From Inia geoffrensis (taxonomy: Eukaryota > Chordata > Mammalia > Artiodactyla > Iniidae), in NCBI GenBank assembly GCA_036417435.1, contig CM070905.1, positions 19,011,592 through 19,075,591 on the forward strand: DNA of 64,000 nt, in the 5' to 3' direction. The notes below the pieces were generated by a model. It had not been told where the DNA came from. It saw only the letters and a list, made by a program, of their open reading frames with translations, and searched no databases. The translations under genes were made by a program, and so were the position numbers. Positions 11,643-23,833 of the stretch are shown one piece after another. Each line of letters begins with the position of its first letter. The stretch's first letter is position 1.

Positions 11643-11932
11643 TGGTCTTTAGAAAAAAACAGTGCATAAATTCCCTCAGCTGGTGGCAGCAGAAACCCAT
11701 TCAAGAGGTAAAGAGAGCCCGGGAGTCTGCTGCTGTAAGGCTTGCTGAGGCTTCTTTGATGGGTCGTCTACCTACATTTTCTCTGTATAATGAGGCACGC
11801 ACACCACTGCCTCCATCGATGGCACCCATGCTTAAACGGCCGCGCTTCAGCAGGACTAGGGGCGGGGTGGCAGTGGCTCTCCAGGGGAGATGTTAAAATT
11901 TAAAGTCAGCTGCCTTCATTCCTCTCGGTAAT

Positions 11933-12196
11933 GGACCCTGATTTTTTTTTTTTTTTTTTTTTTTTTTGCGTACTTTTTTTTTTTTTTTTTTTTGCGGTAC
12001 GCGGGCCTCTCACTGTTGTGGCCTCTCCCGTCGCGGAGCACAGGCTCCGGACGCCCAGGCTCAGCGGCCATGGCTCACGGGCCCAGCCGCTCCGCGGCAT
12101 GTGGGATCTTCCCAGACCGGGGCACGAACCCGCATCCCCTGCATCGGCGGGCGGACTCTCAACCACTGCGCCACCAGGGAAGCCCCGGACCCTGAT
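11933..12196 (-). mobile_element. CHR-2-type SINE with compound poly(A) tail
   Basis: The body lies on the minus strand within 11943-12186, flanked by the perfect 10-bp duplication ggaccctgat (11933-11942, 12187-12196). On the plus strand the tail reads T-run, gcgtac, T-run, then gcggtacgcggg. The inner gcgtac looks like a partial copy of the SINE's own 3' terminus set between two long homopolymers. Confidence 0.92.
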
Positions 12197-15090
12197 ATTT
12201 CGGATAGCAGTGGCCAGAGCCTTGCTTTATTTCTCTTCAGAAAATAAAACCACTCAAAGGAATTCCTCTGAGAACCAGCCCTTTTGTGATGATGACCCTC
12301 TCCCCAGCTCAGTTACACTTGCTGATACGGGAAGAAAATGTCTTTTTGTTCCCTTCGCTGGAAATGCTGCTCCCCACCTTTGGAACACATTCTGAATTTA
12401 TAAATATCTGCGGTTAGAATTTTCTCCTCAACAACTTAAGGATTCACATGTCACTCTCTGCTACATCAGATAATTTTTTAAATTAAGTTTTCTACAACAG
12501 GGCTAGAGGAAGAGCTGCATTTTAAATTCAGTACAATTAAAACTGCGTCTCTTTGGTCTGGCACTGCCTTTGGTCAAACCCCATTTGTATGAATAATTAT
12601 TCAGTCCATTAAGAAGTCTGCTCAACTCCTTCTCCCATCTTGAAGGTTTTAATAAATAGTGATCAGGCACATTTTTGTTTGCACTTGCCAAAGCAATTCT
12701 GATGGAGTCATCTTCTGATGTTATCAAATAATGAAATATGAAAGAGTGAATAGAATTATCCTCCTGTTCTGTGATTTTTTTATTTAGGTTCTTCATTTTA
12801 CTTTCATAATTGTGTTCGTCTCATACTCCTGTAAATGCTCTTTTGATTATCAAAAGGTGAGTCCAGGTTAAGGAGAGCTATGCTGTGCTGAATATCACTT
12901 AAGAGAGTGTTTTCCATTAAAAAAATATAATTTATTGAATATCACTTTAGAGTCTTCTCAATTAAAATAATAATTTATCTAATATAGGTGGATAAAAGGA
13001 CACAGTATTATGCACTTTGGTGGCCTCAACACTACAAACTGTTTACCAATTAGCACAAGGCTCTTGTACTGGATATTATCTATATTTCTCAGATTAGCAA
13101 TCTGGGAAATAGCTGCTGAGATATGCTGAATAAAAATAATTCAATGGCCCTATGGCTTTTTCAGTTTTAAGTAATGAAATGGAATGATCAACTTTTCAAT
13201 AAATAATGCAAAGGATCTCTTCAAAGGAAAACCCAGTATTATTATTACTAATGCTTAGGAAGCTCTAATAACATTTTCAATGTTAATATAATATACAAAG
13301 GTATAGTCCTTGATTTCAAGAAGCTTTCTTTTTTTCAATCTATACTTAAAAAAAAAAAAAAAAAATCCAATCCAGGCCCAGATCAAAGGTCTCTAAGACG
13401 CCAGGCAAATGTTTTAATTTAAAGGAAAATAAGTCCTGGGCTTGCTAGCCCGCCTGCCTGCTAATTGTGCTACTCTCTTTCGGTACATGAGAAAGAAGAG
13501 TTGAAGGGCCCTAGACAAGGTACAGAAACCAAGGTTTCTGCTTCAAGTGATGGAGAAGTGAAGCGGTAACAGGTGCTGGGTTACTGTATTTATAAGATGG
13601 AGATTCTTCTCTACCTGTAGTGCTTGGGGAGAAAGGTCAGTGAGGATAGGCGTGGACTGTGTGGTCTGATGGGAGAACATGCCCATTAGACTATTAAGCC
13701 AATGAGGCCAGGATGACGGATTGATTCTGGTAAGTGCCAGTTAGTTGTATTCTTTAGCTACTGACTCTGCCCCTAGCCAGCTACCTCACCAGTGTGTTAA
13801 AGACAAAAACTCGGTGAAGCTGAATGGACAGTTCACTGCAAGCCATTATCCCTGCTGGGGGCTTAAGATGCAAAGATTGCTATTCAGCCAGCAGTCCGCT
13901 GAGTTACTCAAACCCTGACTCCTTCCTTACCCTTTGGTCCTAGGCAGAGACCCTACTATGCTGCTCACTTTTGCTACAGGAAATTTCTCTACTTTGCCAA
14001 GACAAAAGACTGTATCTTTTAGGACTGAAGGGCCAGAAGGGGAAACGGTTTTGGCAGAGGGACCAAAAAATCAGGGGATTATTTGAAAATATGAGCATAT
14101 GCCAATCAGTAGGTCCCAACGGCAAACCCTCGAGGGGGTATTTACTAAACCCTTAGGTTATTTATGAAAGGGAGAAAAGCTAAACAAACCAAAGCTACAA
14201 AATGGGCCACCTGAGATTCACGGACATGTGACTCAGAACGGATGTCAATTAGAAAAATAACAGACTAAATCAGAAGGAGCTAATGGAAATATGTACCATA
14301 ACCAGTAGGGTTTAATTAACGACCCAAATACTCTGACAAACATGATGGATAGCTTTGGATAGCAATATGAATTTGGTGGATGTAAGGACCACTGTGGCTG
14401 ATATATATTTGGATGTCAGTGAACCATTTTATAGAGTGCCCCTAAAAAACTATAACTAGCAAAATGAATTTATTCTGAATGGCTACTCCTGATAGGACAC
14501 AGACTGAAAAACAAACAAAGGATAACAACGAAGGCAAATCAAATTCAGAAGAGAAAGCATCTACTGAATGCTAAGGACACTGCTTTATAACAGTGATCTC
14601 ACCCAATACTTTAATTAATGTGCAAGAACTACAAAGAGTGTTGAAAAGGTCAAATGTTACTAAGTGGGGAAAGGCCGGGAACAGCAACAAAGTAATAGAA
14701 ATAATGTAAAGGACACCAGAGAATTTAGAATTATGGGCAGCTAATAAAGAAAGGAGATTTATCTTAGAAAAACCCAAGTGAATATGTCTGGAAGAAATTA
14801 TGATCTCCTATATTCAATAGTTGGGAGAAACTTTAGAACAGGACTGGTAAAAGTGGTCCATGAGGGTGTGTGGGGGGAGGGTAAGGGCCTTGAACCAGGG
14901 CATTTTTTTAACTTACTGTTAAAAAAGTACCCATGATAGGGCAAGAAGGTGACGATAATCCCTGCCTTTGTTGTACTTCATAGTTCTGTGTTACTTTATA
15001 CTATAATCCACTTGAAATAAAATCAGAAAGGAGTATCAAATGGGATTAAAGGGACAGAAGACTGGAGGAAAATAGAAGATTAGAAGAGAT
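12197..15090. other. Unique intron sequence
   Basis: AT-rich, with an A run near 13349-13366. I recognise no repeat family or exon. Open frames at 12503-12796 (97 codons) and 13940-14156 show no domain and no splice context that would support coding. Confidence 0.45.
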
Positions 15091-15099
15091 TCAGTCCAA

Positions 15100-15660
15100 T
15101 TTTTGCTCAAATGTCAGCTTATCAGTAAGTGGGGTTTTCCCTGACCACCTTAGGTAAAATGATACCTGGCCCATCCTCATCAAGCTTTGTCCTCTTACTT
15201 AGCTTCTTTTCTTTTCAGCCTTCATCCCCATCAAAAGATATATATATTCCCAAAATACATTTTTAACGTATATGTGGTATATTTTAAAAATATGTGCATA
15301 TACACACACACACACAATTAGAGACACAGCATAATACAGTGGTTAAGATCATGGACTCAGGAGTCAGGGGCCTGGGTTTGAATCTCAGTTCCGCCTCTTA
15401 CTATTTGTATGTTCTTGGGCAATTTATTAACCTCTCTGTGCCTTATTTTCTTCATCTGAGAAAGGAAAAAGTACATGAGGTTGTTACAAGGATCAACTAA
15501 TGAAGAACAGTGGCTGGAACAGAGTAAATGTTATGTAAGTATTTATTACATAAATTAATGTCTGCCTCCCATCCTAGAATGCAGGCTCTCTGAGGGCAGG
15601 GTTGGATGCTGTACCATTCCTTGTTACCCCCTGCGCATCTAGTGAGTGGTGAATAAATGA
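15100..15660 (+). repeat. L2 LINE split by a MIR insertion
   Basis: L2 text at about 15105-15240 ('tcagcttatcagtaag', 'tttccctgaccacctt') resumes at about 15560-15655 with the L2 end ('gaatgcaggctctctgagg', then 'ggtgaataaatgaa'). Between them sits a MIR at 15321-15540 ('agtggttaagatcatggactc', in MIR order through to 'tgttatgtaagtattt') and a short CA run at 15302-15315. Confidence 0.65.
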
Positions 15661-15929
15661 AAAGGAAAGAATGAATGAGAGAGCCAGCAGTCAGTAAATT
15701 TCATTAAGTGATAGACCCCAAGGTAAAAAAGCAGTCAATGATTCTTTGACCTTGGGAAGGGAGGAACTATGAATAACACAGGTGCTCTGTTATTCTGATG
15801 TAATTCTGAGAGGGTGACGTGGATGTTTGGGATAACTGGTTGCAGGTGAAAAAGGGGAGGGCACAGAGGGAAGACATCTGTTTTTGGCTAGTCATCTGCA
15901 ATCCTCCCCAACTATTCTTTCATTGGCTG

Positions 15930-16080
15930 GCAGAATTAGACATGAATCCCGTATCATTTACTTAACCTGTTTGACCTAAGAAATTTCTTAGCCTGTCTGA
16001 ACTTCAATTTCTTCATTTATGCAATAGGGTAAATAATATAACATCACAGGGCAGGTTTGAGGACTAAATCAAACAACATG
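15930..16080 (+). repeat. MIR-like SINE relic
   Basis: It contains 'gtctgaacttcaatttcttc', 'ttatgcaatagggtaaat' and 'ggcaggtttgaggactaa', the usual MIR 3' half order, strongly diverged. Confidence 0.5.
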
Positions 16081-16299
16081 GTAGGATACCTGCTCTGTAA
16101 AAACAAAACAAAACAAAAGCAAAAACAACAACAACAAAACCACAGGTAACTTTTATTGTACCAGCCACATATATATTATCTCTTTGGAGCCTACTTTACC
16201 ATAATTGTGTGAGGCATCCTATCCTCCACATTGAAATGATTTTTTATTAATCTTTTCCTGTCGACTCTTGGCTCAAAAGAGGGGTTTCTTTTCTAGCCT

Positions 16300-17465
16300 T
16301 TTTTCCCCTTTCTTTCTAAGATTGGCCTCTTATGCTTTTAATCCCAATCCCTCCCATTGCCTTTAGGATCTTGCTGGGGTTTTGTTTTCAACTCCCGTAT
16401 CTAGTATCTACCCCCTTCACAGGTTCTTTCATGTCTGCCTTCAAATATCCTTGTTTCTCATATTTGGACAAAAACAAAACCAAACAAGAAACTCTAAGCC
16501 CTTCACGCAATCCTGTGTCCACTCTATGTCTCATCTCGTCTCTATTCTCCCTTTCATTGTCCAATTTCTCAAAAAAATCATTTGTATTCGCTATCCTTCA
16601 AAAGGCTCCACTTTGTCTGAAACTATATTCAAAAAGGTCACTGATGACATCCTAGTAGACAAACACACTGGTCTTTCCCCTTGACAGTTTCCATCCTGGA
16701 CTCACCGTTCTTGGAGCCACGTGGTTCAGGCTCCTCCCCCAGCTCCCTGAGTTCCTTCCTTCCCTTTAACGGCTCCTATTCTGTCTGCCCACTGCAGGCC
16801 TTCCTCCCAGTCAGGGGCTCGCCCTGCTCTTTGTTCTTCTCTCTGCTTCCAAAAGTCTGTATGTGAGATGGTTTCTCTCTCATGATGTGGTCTCTGAATA
16901 GATCAAAGCTTCATTTTCACTGATTTGCAGACCTTTCTATCAGATGCCCTTATCAGGTGGCCTCCCTAACTTGCAAGCTTTGCTTCACAGCACTATAGTT
17001 TGCAAAACCTCTGGACGTCAGTGTCACTTTTGAGTCTTCGCTCTTTATTTCTTTGCCTGATGATCACTAGGTCTATCAGTGCAACATCTTATATATTCAT
17101 TTCTTCTTACCAATCTCATTATCATAGATCTTAACTATTTAAGCTCCTACCTGAGTCTCTCACAATCACTAACTCCTCCTAGGTTAATCTTCTCCAGTTC
17201 TACCTGCATCAGATCACTATTCTGTGTTAAAACAACAACAACTTGTGTATTCACTAGTGCCAATAGGATAAAGTCCGAACTCCTAACACTGACAGCCAAA
17301 GCCTTGGGTTTGGTGCCAATCCCACCTTTTTTCCCCACTTTTCTCCTCTATCAACCTTCTATTGAAGCCAAACTGAGCTATCAATGCCCCTTGAACATAT
17401 TTAGTTCTTTCTGGCTCTGGGTTTGTGTATTCAAAGCCTAACCTTCAAGATTGCTGAAACCCCCA
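16300..17465 (+). repeat. L2 LINE, plus strand, about 1.1 kb
   Basis: A long C/T-rich tract with L2 ORF2 3' text, for example 'aaaaggtcactgatgacatc', 'ctcctattctgtctgcc' and 'ccaaagccttgggtttgg'. The open frames of up to 120 codons across it are fragments of this tract, not host genes. Confidence 0.55.
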
Positions 17466-17639
17466 TCCTCTATGAAGCTATCCTGGGCAATTTCTTCCTT
17501 CTCTGTTACTTACGGATACGTCACCCATTTAACATGTATCACCCACAGTAGGATCTGTTTATTTAAAGTACAAAACAAAACAGAGCAACTAAGATTCTTC
17601 TGGAACTAGAAATGTAATTTTTAAAAAACGTATTGGGGT

Positions 17640-17800
17640 ATTTAGTTACTACCTGTGTGAACTTGCAAAAGTTACCTCTCTGGGCTTCAGTTTCCTCAAC
17701 CATGAAATGAGGATACTGACAATATCCACCTCATAGGGTTGTCAGGAGGATTAAACTAGTTAATATCTGTAAAGTGCACATAATACATAAGCGTTTGTTA
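17640..17800 (+). repeat. MIR SINE relic
   Basis: Signature 'ctctctgggcttcagtttcc', 'tcataggg ttgtcaggagg' (in parts) and 'taaagtgcacataatac' follow the MIR consensus order. Confidence 0.65.
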
Positions 17801-17934
17801 AATAAACAAAATAAAAGGGACAACAAGCATGCAGTGCAAAGTCTCTCTCCTACTCCTGTCCCTTAGCCATCCACCCTGTTTCCTTTCCTGGAGACAATCG
17901 CTGTTACAAAGTTTCCAGGGTATCCTTTCAAATA

Positions 17935-18055
17935 CATTTTATATTCAATACATATACGAGCACAGTTGTGTGTGAGTGCGCACACACGTGTACGTATGTG
18001 TGTGTGAGCTGTGTGTGAGCACACGTGTGTATGTACCCACACACAGCACACATAT
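17935..18055. repeat. Impure (GT)n/(AC)n microsatellite
   Basis: Alternating purine-pyrimidine tracts such as 'gtgtgtgag', 'cacacacgtgtacg' and 'cacacacagcacac' occupy this stretch. Both GT and AC phases occur, so it can also fold on itself. Confidence 0.75.
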
Positions 18056-18059
18056 TTAA

Positions 18060-18870
18060 AGAGAAGTGGTGTTTACATGCCCTTCTACAACTTGCTTTTT
18101 CCACTTAATATATCTTAGATGTGGTTCCATTTCAGTACATATCAACCTGCCTCATTCTTCTTAATAGCTGCAGAGGATTCAATTATATGGATGTACCATG
18201 ATATATATTTATTATCTTCTCCCAGAATGCAGCCTTCTTGATGACAAAGAAAGACTATGTCTTATGACTCCCTGTAGCGTCCTCAGTGCTTATACAGTAC
18301 CTTTCAAAATTCTGTTTTTATTTGCTCAACAAATATTTAAGCATCAATTATGCACCAGGTAGTATATTGTAGGTACTGTGGTTGCAGAAAAGAGTAAAAC
18401 ACAGTCCTTGCTCTCTGGAGATGCAGAGTCTGGTGTGACACTGGCCACATATTTACAGTAACGTGACAGCAGCTGTAATAAAGGTATAAATGAGACGATC
18501 TAAGATCACCAAGAGGAAGGGCTGTGTACTTCTTAGATCAGTCAGGGAAGGCTTTTTTGAGGAGGTGTTGCGAGGAGGCAAACATGAGGGAAGGAAAGAA
18601 CTCTTAGAAGTAAGGGAGGCAGAATGTGTGAAGTGGGTGGGAAGGTAGGAAGAATATGGTATTTGGGGGGAACTACAAACGGTTTATCCCTCCCCGGAGT
18701 GCAACGGGTGTGTGGAGGGGGAAGGAGGGATGAGAGGTTAGCAAGGTAAGCTAGACCAGATGATAGCGGACCTTGTGTGTCACAGTAAAGACTGGACTTC
18801 GTGGGTGGATCAAAGAAAGGGATGCAGGGTGTGACTGTTTTAGAGCTGTTAGGCTTTTGTTTTGCCCAGG
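18060..18870. repeat. L1/HAL1 and L2 relics
   Basis: About 18085-18210 is antisense old L1/HAL1-like ('taatagctgcagaggattc', 'ggatgtaccatgatat'). About 18320-18840 is antisense L2 ('caacaaatatttaagc', 'ttgctctctggag'). Both are diverged and boundaries are approximate. Confidence 0.45.
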
Positions 18871-19613
18871 TTATTAAGACAAAACTATTATCATCTATTA
18901 TTACCAGGATTCAATAAAAGAAGGTATTTTAATACTCCTCAAGCAGGAAAGAAAGAATCTCAGAACAAAAGGGACATGTTTTCCTTTATGAGAGACCCAC
19001 AAACTCACTAGACTGTCATTATTTTTCTCATTTTCCTGAGGGAGACGACGACGCTCTAGCTTCAGTTTCCACACTGACATTTGGGAACCAAAGCTGTAGC
19101 TGATGGGGAGGAATCTGAAGGCAGGGGTTTTGGAAGAAGTCAGACATGAATGACAACTGGGTTTTAGGAAGACCTTCTCCAGGTCTTTCTGTAGGCGGAG
19201 GACGGACAGTTGGAGAAGCCAGGGAGCATTTAGGCTGTCGGACTACCCAGCTTCTCCTTGGTTTGCTCAGGTTCTCCTCTGTCAGGCCACATCCATCTTC
19301 TAGGTTTCCTCACAACTCCTGTCCCCAAGCTTGTAGCTGAACAAGATCAACCTCAAAGAGAGAGAAGGGCGCCAATACCTTGATAGGAAAATCCAGGCCC
19401 TCACCTCTAGTGGCTTTTGTTCAGGTCACGACTGGCATGAACTATTACAATACCCACGGCCGGGCTGAGATGAGGCAGAGAGGAAAGGGAAGACAGGCAG
19501 TAACAACAGAAGAAAGCAGGAGGGATACCTTTTACCAGAAGCTACCTTCTATCCCTACTCCTCCACTGGTCTGGTTGAGGGAGCTCAATGTGAGGTAGAG
19601 AGGATTTAAGACA

Positions 19614-20045
19614 CTTACTGTAAGGTCGGATCTTAACAAACGGCACCGCGGAAACAGAGGAAAGCTTCCAGTGAGCTTTATTAGGGAGCGCTCCCGGGCG
19701 AGGTTCACTGGTCTGAGAGAAAGGGGCCAGAGAAGTCGCACCCGGGCGAGGGTTGGGCAAGATTTTATAGGGGAAGAAGGGAAAGGGGTGTGGTGAATCT
19801 GGGAGGGCGCAGGGTATTCCTTATTTGGTGGTCTCTTCGGGTATCGTGGCAATATCTGGTTGCCAGTTGAATCAGTCTTGGGACCATTAGTCCCGCCCCT
19901 CGAAAGGCGGGAAGGCTGGGCCGGGTGGAAAGTCCCCAGGCCAGGTCCTGGAACTGGGTGGTCCGGAGAGTTTCGGTCTGGTGCAACTTGTGAATCTGAT
20001 TGCGTTCCCCTGCCTCAGGCCAGTTGGCCTTACGCTTACAATTAC
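19614..20045 (-). mobile_element. Solo endogenous-retrovirus LTR, minus strand
   Basis: The LTR spans 19619-20040 (422 bp), starting TGTAAG and ending CTTACA on the minus strand, a perfect 6-bp terminal inverted repeat. Flanks cttac (19614-19618) and attac (20041-20045) make a 4-of-5 target duplication. On the minus strand it carries TATAAAA (19763-19769) and, about 85 nt on, AATAAA (19677-19682), in the promoter-then-poly(A) order of an LTR. It is GC-rich compared with the surrounding intron. No internal viral genes remain. It shares transcription direction with EXOC4. Confidence 0.8.
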
Positions 20046-21400
20046 ATATAAAATCATAAATTAGGAGGAAGGTCACTATCTTGTTTAATCTCTTGACAGC
20101 CACACACATTAGGCTTGATAACCTTAGTTGACAGATAAATAGAGGGTCTGAGAAGAAGGTCAAGTGCTTCATGAGACTGACCCTAGATTCAGACCCCTGG
20201 CCCTTTGGATTCTCTACTGCAGTTATGGGGAGCTTCTGGGAACACTGGTACTGGGAGCCTCATATTACATAGCAAGAAATGGCTGGCACTAGATTCTTAG
20301 TTTACAATTGGGATTTGAGTTCCTAGAGGGTGTCTGGAGAAAAATGAGACATAATAGGATAAATTTAACCATAGGAAAATTCATTCTTAGAGTCAGCAGA
20401 GAAAATCAGGCCTTGAGGGATCGAATAGCAATTTTTTTAAACTGACCCTTTCCATGAAAAAGACTGATCAACAATGCCTTTCTCCTAAGTCTGTATATAT
20501 AAAGAAAAGGGCCTTTGATGGGGAAAATACATATAGCATTTGCATTCCTTTTTTAGGAAGAAAAAAGTATCAAATTTGAAAAACCTCCCAGAAAGGGCAA
20601 GTTCTGACAGAAAGGTCTTTGAGTGTGCTTAATACTTCTATTTAAATGCTAATGCTAACCTATAGCTCTGGACCACATAGAAACTAAAGTTTTCAAAGAG
20701 CAGAAAGTGAATTTAAAATGAAAACTTAATTTCTGGAATAAAAGATTTTCTTAAAATTTCTGCAGAGAAGCTAACACACAGTCTCGTGACAGGAATAACC
20801 TTCTGATCAGAATGGAAACCAGCCGATGACACAGTAGGTGAGTTTAGTGGCCCAGTGAGGGCCGCCTCCACTGTAAATGGGAGTCTCCCCTCAAAAGGTT
20901 TGCCTTTGCAGGTCAACGTCTGTCACAAACTGTGCCTGCCCAGAGGTGGCGCTTTTTCCCCCTCCCTTGTAATGGCCCGTGCTAAAGGGAGTGCTGGTGT
21001 TTGGAAGGGAAGCTGGAGACCAAGACAGGAGAAGCACGAGGCCTGGGGTCAGGTGGCCCAGAATAGCTGGGAGGACACAGAGTGCACAGCGAGGGGCTCC
21101 TGAGAGGTTCAGTATTGCTTTACTTCCCATGGGAACTAACAGTAGTGAATGCAGTGACTGAGGCCCTGAGTGCTGAGGAAATGTCTGTTCTGAAATCAGA
21201 GTTCACAGAGGCTGGGACACCCACATGGCTGCATGGTGGCTGTGCAGGGAACCGAACTCAGAAAAATAAAATCAACCCAAATCAGGAAATACCTGTCCTG
21301 GGGGTAGTGACTAAGAAGGGGTACAAGGAGGCTTCTGGGGTGATCCTAATATTCTCTGCTTTTATCTCGGTGATGGTTATCTGAGTGTATTCACTTTGTA
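20046..21400. other. Unique intron sequence
   Basis: No repeat family or exon recognised. A somewhat GC-richer patch at 20840-21090 gives chance open frames of 60-82 codons on both strands. Confidence 0.4.
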
Positions 21401-21603
21401 AAAAGTAATCAAGGGCTTCCCTGGTGGCACAGTGGTTGAGAGTCCGCCTGCTGATGCAGGGGACACGGGTTCGCGCCCCGGTCCAGGAAGATCCCACATG
21501 CCGCGGAGGGGCTAGGCCCGTGAGCCATGGCCACTGGGCCTGCGCGTCTGGAGCCTGTGCTCCACAACGGGAGAGGCCACAACAGTGAGAGGCCCGTGTA
21601 CCA

Positions 21604-21638
<35 letters not shown>

Positions 21639-21643
21639 TCAAG
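21401..21643 (+). mobile_element. CHR-2-type SINE with long A tail
   Basis: The body begins at 21414 and ends 'gtgtaccac' before an A run of about 29 merging into the target duplication aaaagtaatcaag (21401-21413 and 21631-21643). The long pure tail and perfect duplication suggest recent insertion. Confidence 0.93.
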
Positions 21644-22172
21644 CTGTATAGTTAAGATTTGTAAAGTTTACTGTATGTATATTATACTTCAATAAAAACA
21701 TATTACCTTCCTTTTCTCGCTTCTCTCCCTACTCCAAACAAAAAAGAAAAGACTAGGAGAGCAGGCAACAGGCCAAGTGTTGGAGTGGGTACCTGGGTTT
21801 TTAATTCAGTCTCATATCCTAACATTAAGACAACTGCTAACTTTATGAACCTTGAAAACATCCTAACTAAAAGAAGCTCATCACAAAAGATCACACGCTG
21901 TATTTATATGGTATATCCAGATTAGGCAAATCCACAGGGGCAGGAAGTAGATTAATGGTTGCCAGGGGTGGGGTGGGGGGATGGGAGTGACTGCTTGTGG
22001 GTACTGGGTTTCTTTTTGGGGTAATGAAAATGTTGTAAAATTAGCTAATGATGATGGCTATACATCTATAACTATATAAAAAAAAGTGAATTTCACACTT
22101 TAAAAGGGTTAATGTTTATGGTATGTAAATTCTATCTCAATAAAGCTGTTATAAAAATGCTAATTTTACGAA
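21644..22172 (+). mobile_element. Old L1 3' ends, plus strand
   Basis: About 21890-22150 follows an L1 3' UTR order: 'ggcaggaagtagattaatgg', 'ttgccaggggtggggtggg', then 'tctatctcaataaagctg'. A second L1-like end, 'attatacttcaataaaaac', sits at about 21680. Both are 5'-truncated and antisense to EXOC4. Confidence 0.65.
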
Positions 22173-22540
22173 CTAGAACCTTGACTTTTTAAAAAAATAT
22201 TTTTTTAAAATTAATTTATCGATTTTTGGCTGCATTGGGTCTTTGTTGCTGCACGTGGGTTTTCTCTAGTTGTGGCGAGCTGGGGCTACTCTTCGTTGCG
22301 TTGCATGGGCTTCTCACTGTGGTGGCTTCTCTTGTTGCAGAACACGGGCTCTAGGCACGCGGGCTTCAGTAGTTGTGGCTCGCGGGCTCTAGAGCACAGG
22401 CTCAGTAGTTGTGGTGCACTGGGCTTAGTTGCTCCGTGGCATGTGGGATCTTCGTGGACCAGGGCTCGAACCTGTGTCGCCTGCACTGGCAGGCGGATTT
22501 GTAACCACTGTGCCTCCAGGGAAGTCCTAGAACCCTGTCT
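22173..22540 (-). mobile_element. CHR-1-like long tRNA-derived SINE
   Basis: Body 22187-22526, minus strand, with internal 'cagtagttgtgg' modules. Flanks ctagaaccttgact and ctagaaccctgtct (22173-22186, 22527-22540; two mismatches) form the target duplication. It inserted just beyond an L1 3' end. Confidence 0.83.
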
Positions 22541-23354
22541 TAACTCTACAGAAGACGTACATCCACAGCCAATACTGTTGTGAAGATTGATCCATTAATC
22601 AAGACATTTGCTGCAGTTCCATGGTCTTCTGTGACATTTGCAGAAAAGATTCTGTAAGCTGCCAGATACAGAAACGTTTTCACCAGCTCACATTTTCATT
22701 AAGTGTCCCGAAATGAACTAAAGCCACTTCTCAGGGTTCCACACTTTTGTAGGTTCTTTGACTCCCCAGCATCTTGGCACTAAATGCCTTTGAACTCTCT
22801 CCATCCCCATTCTCAAGAAAAATTTATGACAACTCATAATAAATAACCTCCACTAGAAAAACAGGTTAGGATTGGGAACAATTCTATGTGTACGATTACA
22901 GAGTGATAGAAATATAATTGAGTCAAAGATCCACTCATGATTATACTAATGTTTTTATTAAGGGGAACAATGACTACTTATTTAACATTTGCTATATGCC
23001 AAATGCTTTAAGGTTTACCTGATTTCATCCTCACAATCAAGCATCACAAGGACTAAATACCTAAGGTCAGCAGGCTGGTTAACAACAGCCAGATCCCTAT
23101 CCTACCTCCCCCAGATCATTCCAGAAAAACTCTTGAGTTGGGCCATGAGAAAACAATTTATACCCAGAATCAAGCTTGGGGAGACAAAAATGTTTACTCA
23201 TAATCAAGAGACTCATTATGATCATATTTGTGACAGCCCTATATAAACTGTAAAGGGCTAATGCAAATACACATATCTGGCAAGAATATATGAATATTAT
23301 TTTAGCCTGGGCATCAGATGGGGAAAAAAATTAGAAGCAGAGGTGCAGATGACT

Positions 23355-23833
23355 GCTCTGTGAAATAAAATTCATATTTTTTGGCAAGACAAGAAAAATT
23401 TAAATGTAAAATTTCTCTGCCCTTTGGCCTCCCCCCTCCCCCACTCCACTGTGCATTGTGTATCTGCATTATGCATTGTCCAGACCTCCCCCATCAAGCA
23501 GGAATACCTGCTCAACCATAAAGAGCAACGTTCTCCCAGCATCAAAAAGACAACTCCTTAAAAGATACCATTCCGTCTTCGGCTTGTGAGGGGTCACATG
23601 TCGCACCATGATGACACTCAGATCTGGACTATGTAAACTGTCAATAATACATCATTTTCTGTACAGCCCTCTGTCTCAAAAAACTTATATAACTGTGCCT
23701 TGGCTTCTAATGGGTGTAACAGTTCACAGAGCTTTCTGAGATGCTCTTCTCAGGTTATAATCCTCAAATTTGGCTCAAATAAAATTTTCCATTTCTTTCT
23801 TAGATAGACTTATTAATTTTCTGTCGACAGCTC
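23355..23833 (+). mobile_element. Solo endogenous-retrovirus LTR, plus strand
   Basis: The LTR spans 23359-23829 (471 bp), from TGTGAAAT to GTCGACA. It is flanked by a perfect 4-bp duplication, gctc, at 23355-23358 and 23830-23833, the size typical of gammaretrovirus-like (class I) elements. TATATAA at 23686-23692 is followed about 85 bp later by AATAAA at 23778-23783. No internal region is present, so this is the product of LTR-LTR recombination. It is antisense to EXOC4 and not obviously the same family as the LTR at 19619. Confidence 0.75.

Noticed and set aside
11931..12395. 154-codon open reading frame with phenylalanine runs
   Set aside because: Made by reading the T-rich tail and body of a reversed CHR-2 SINE.
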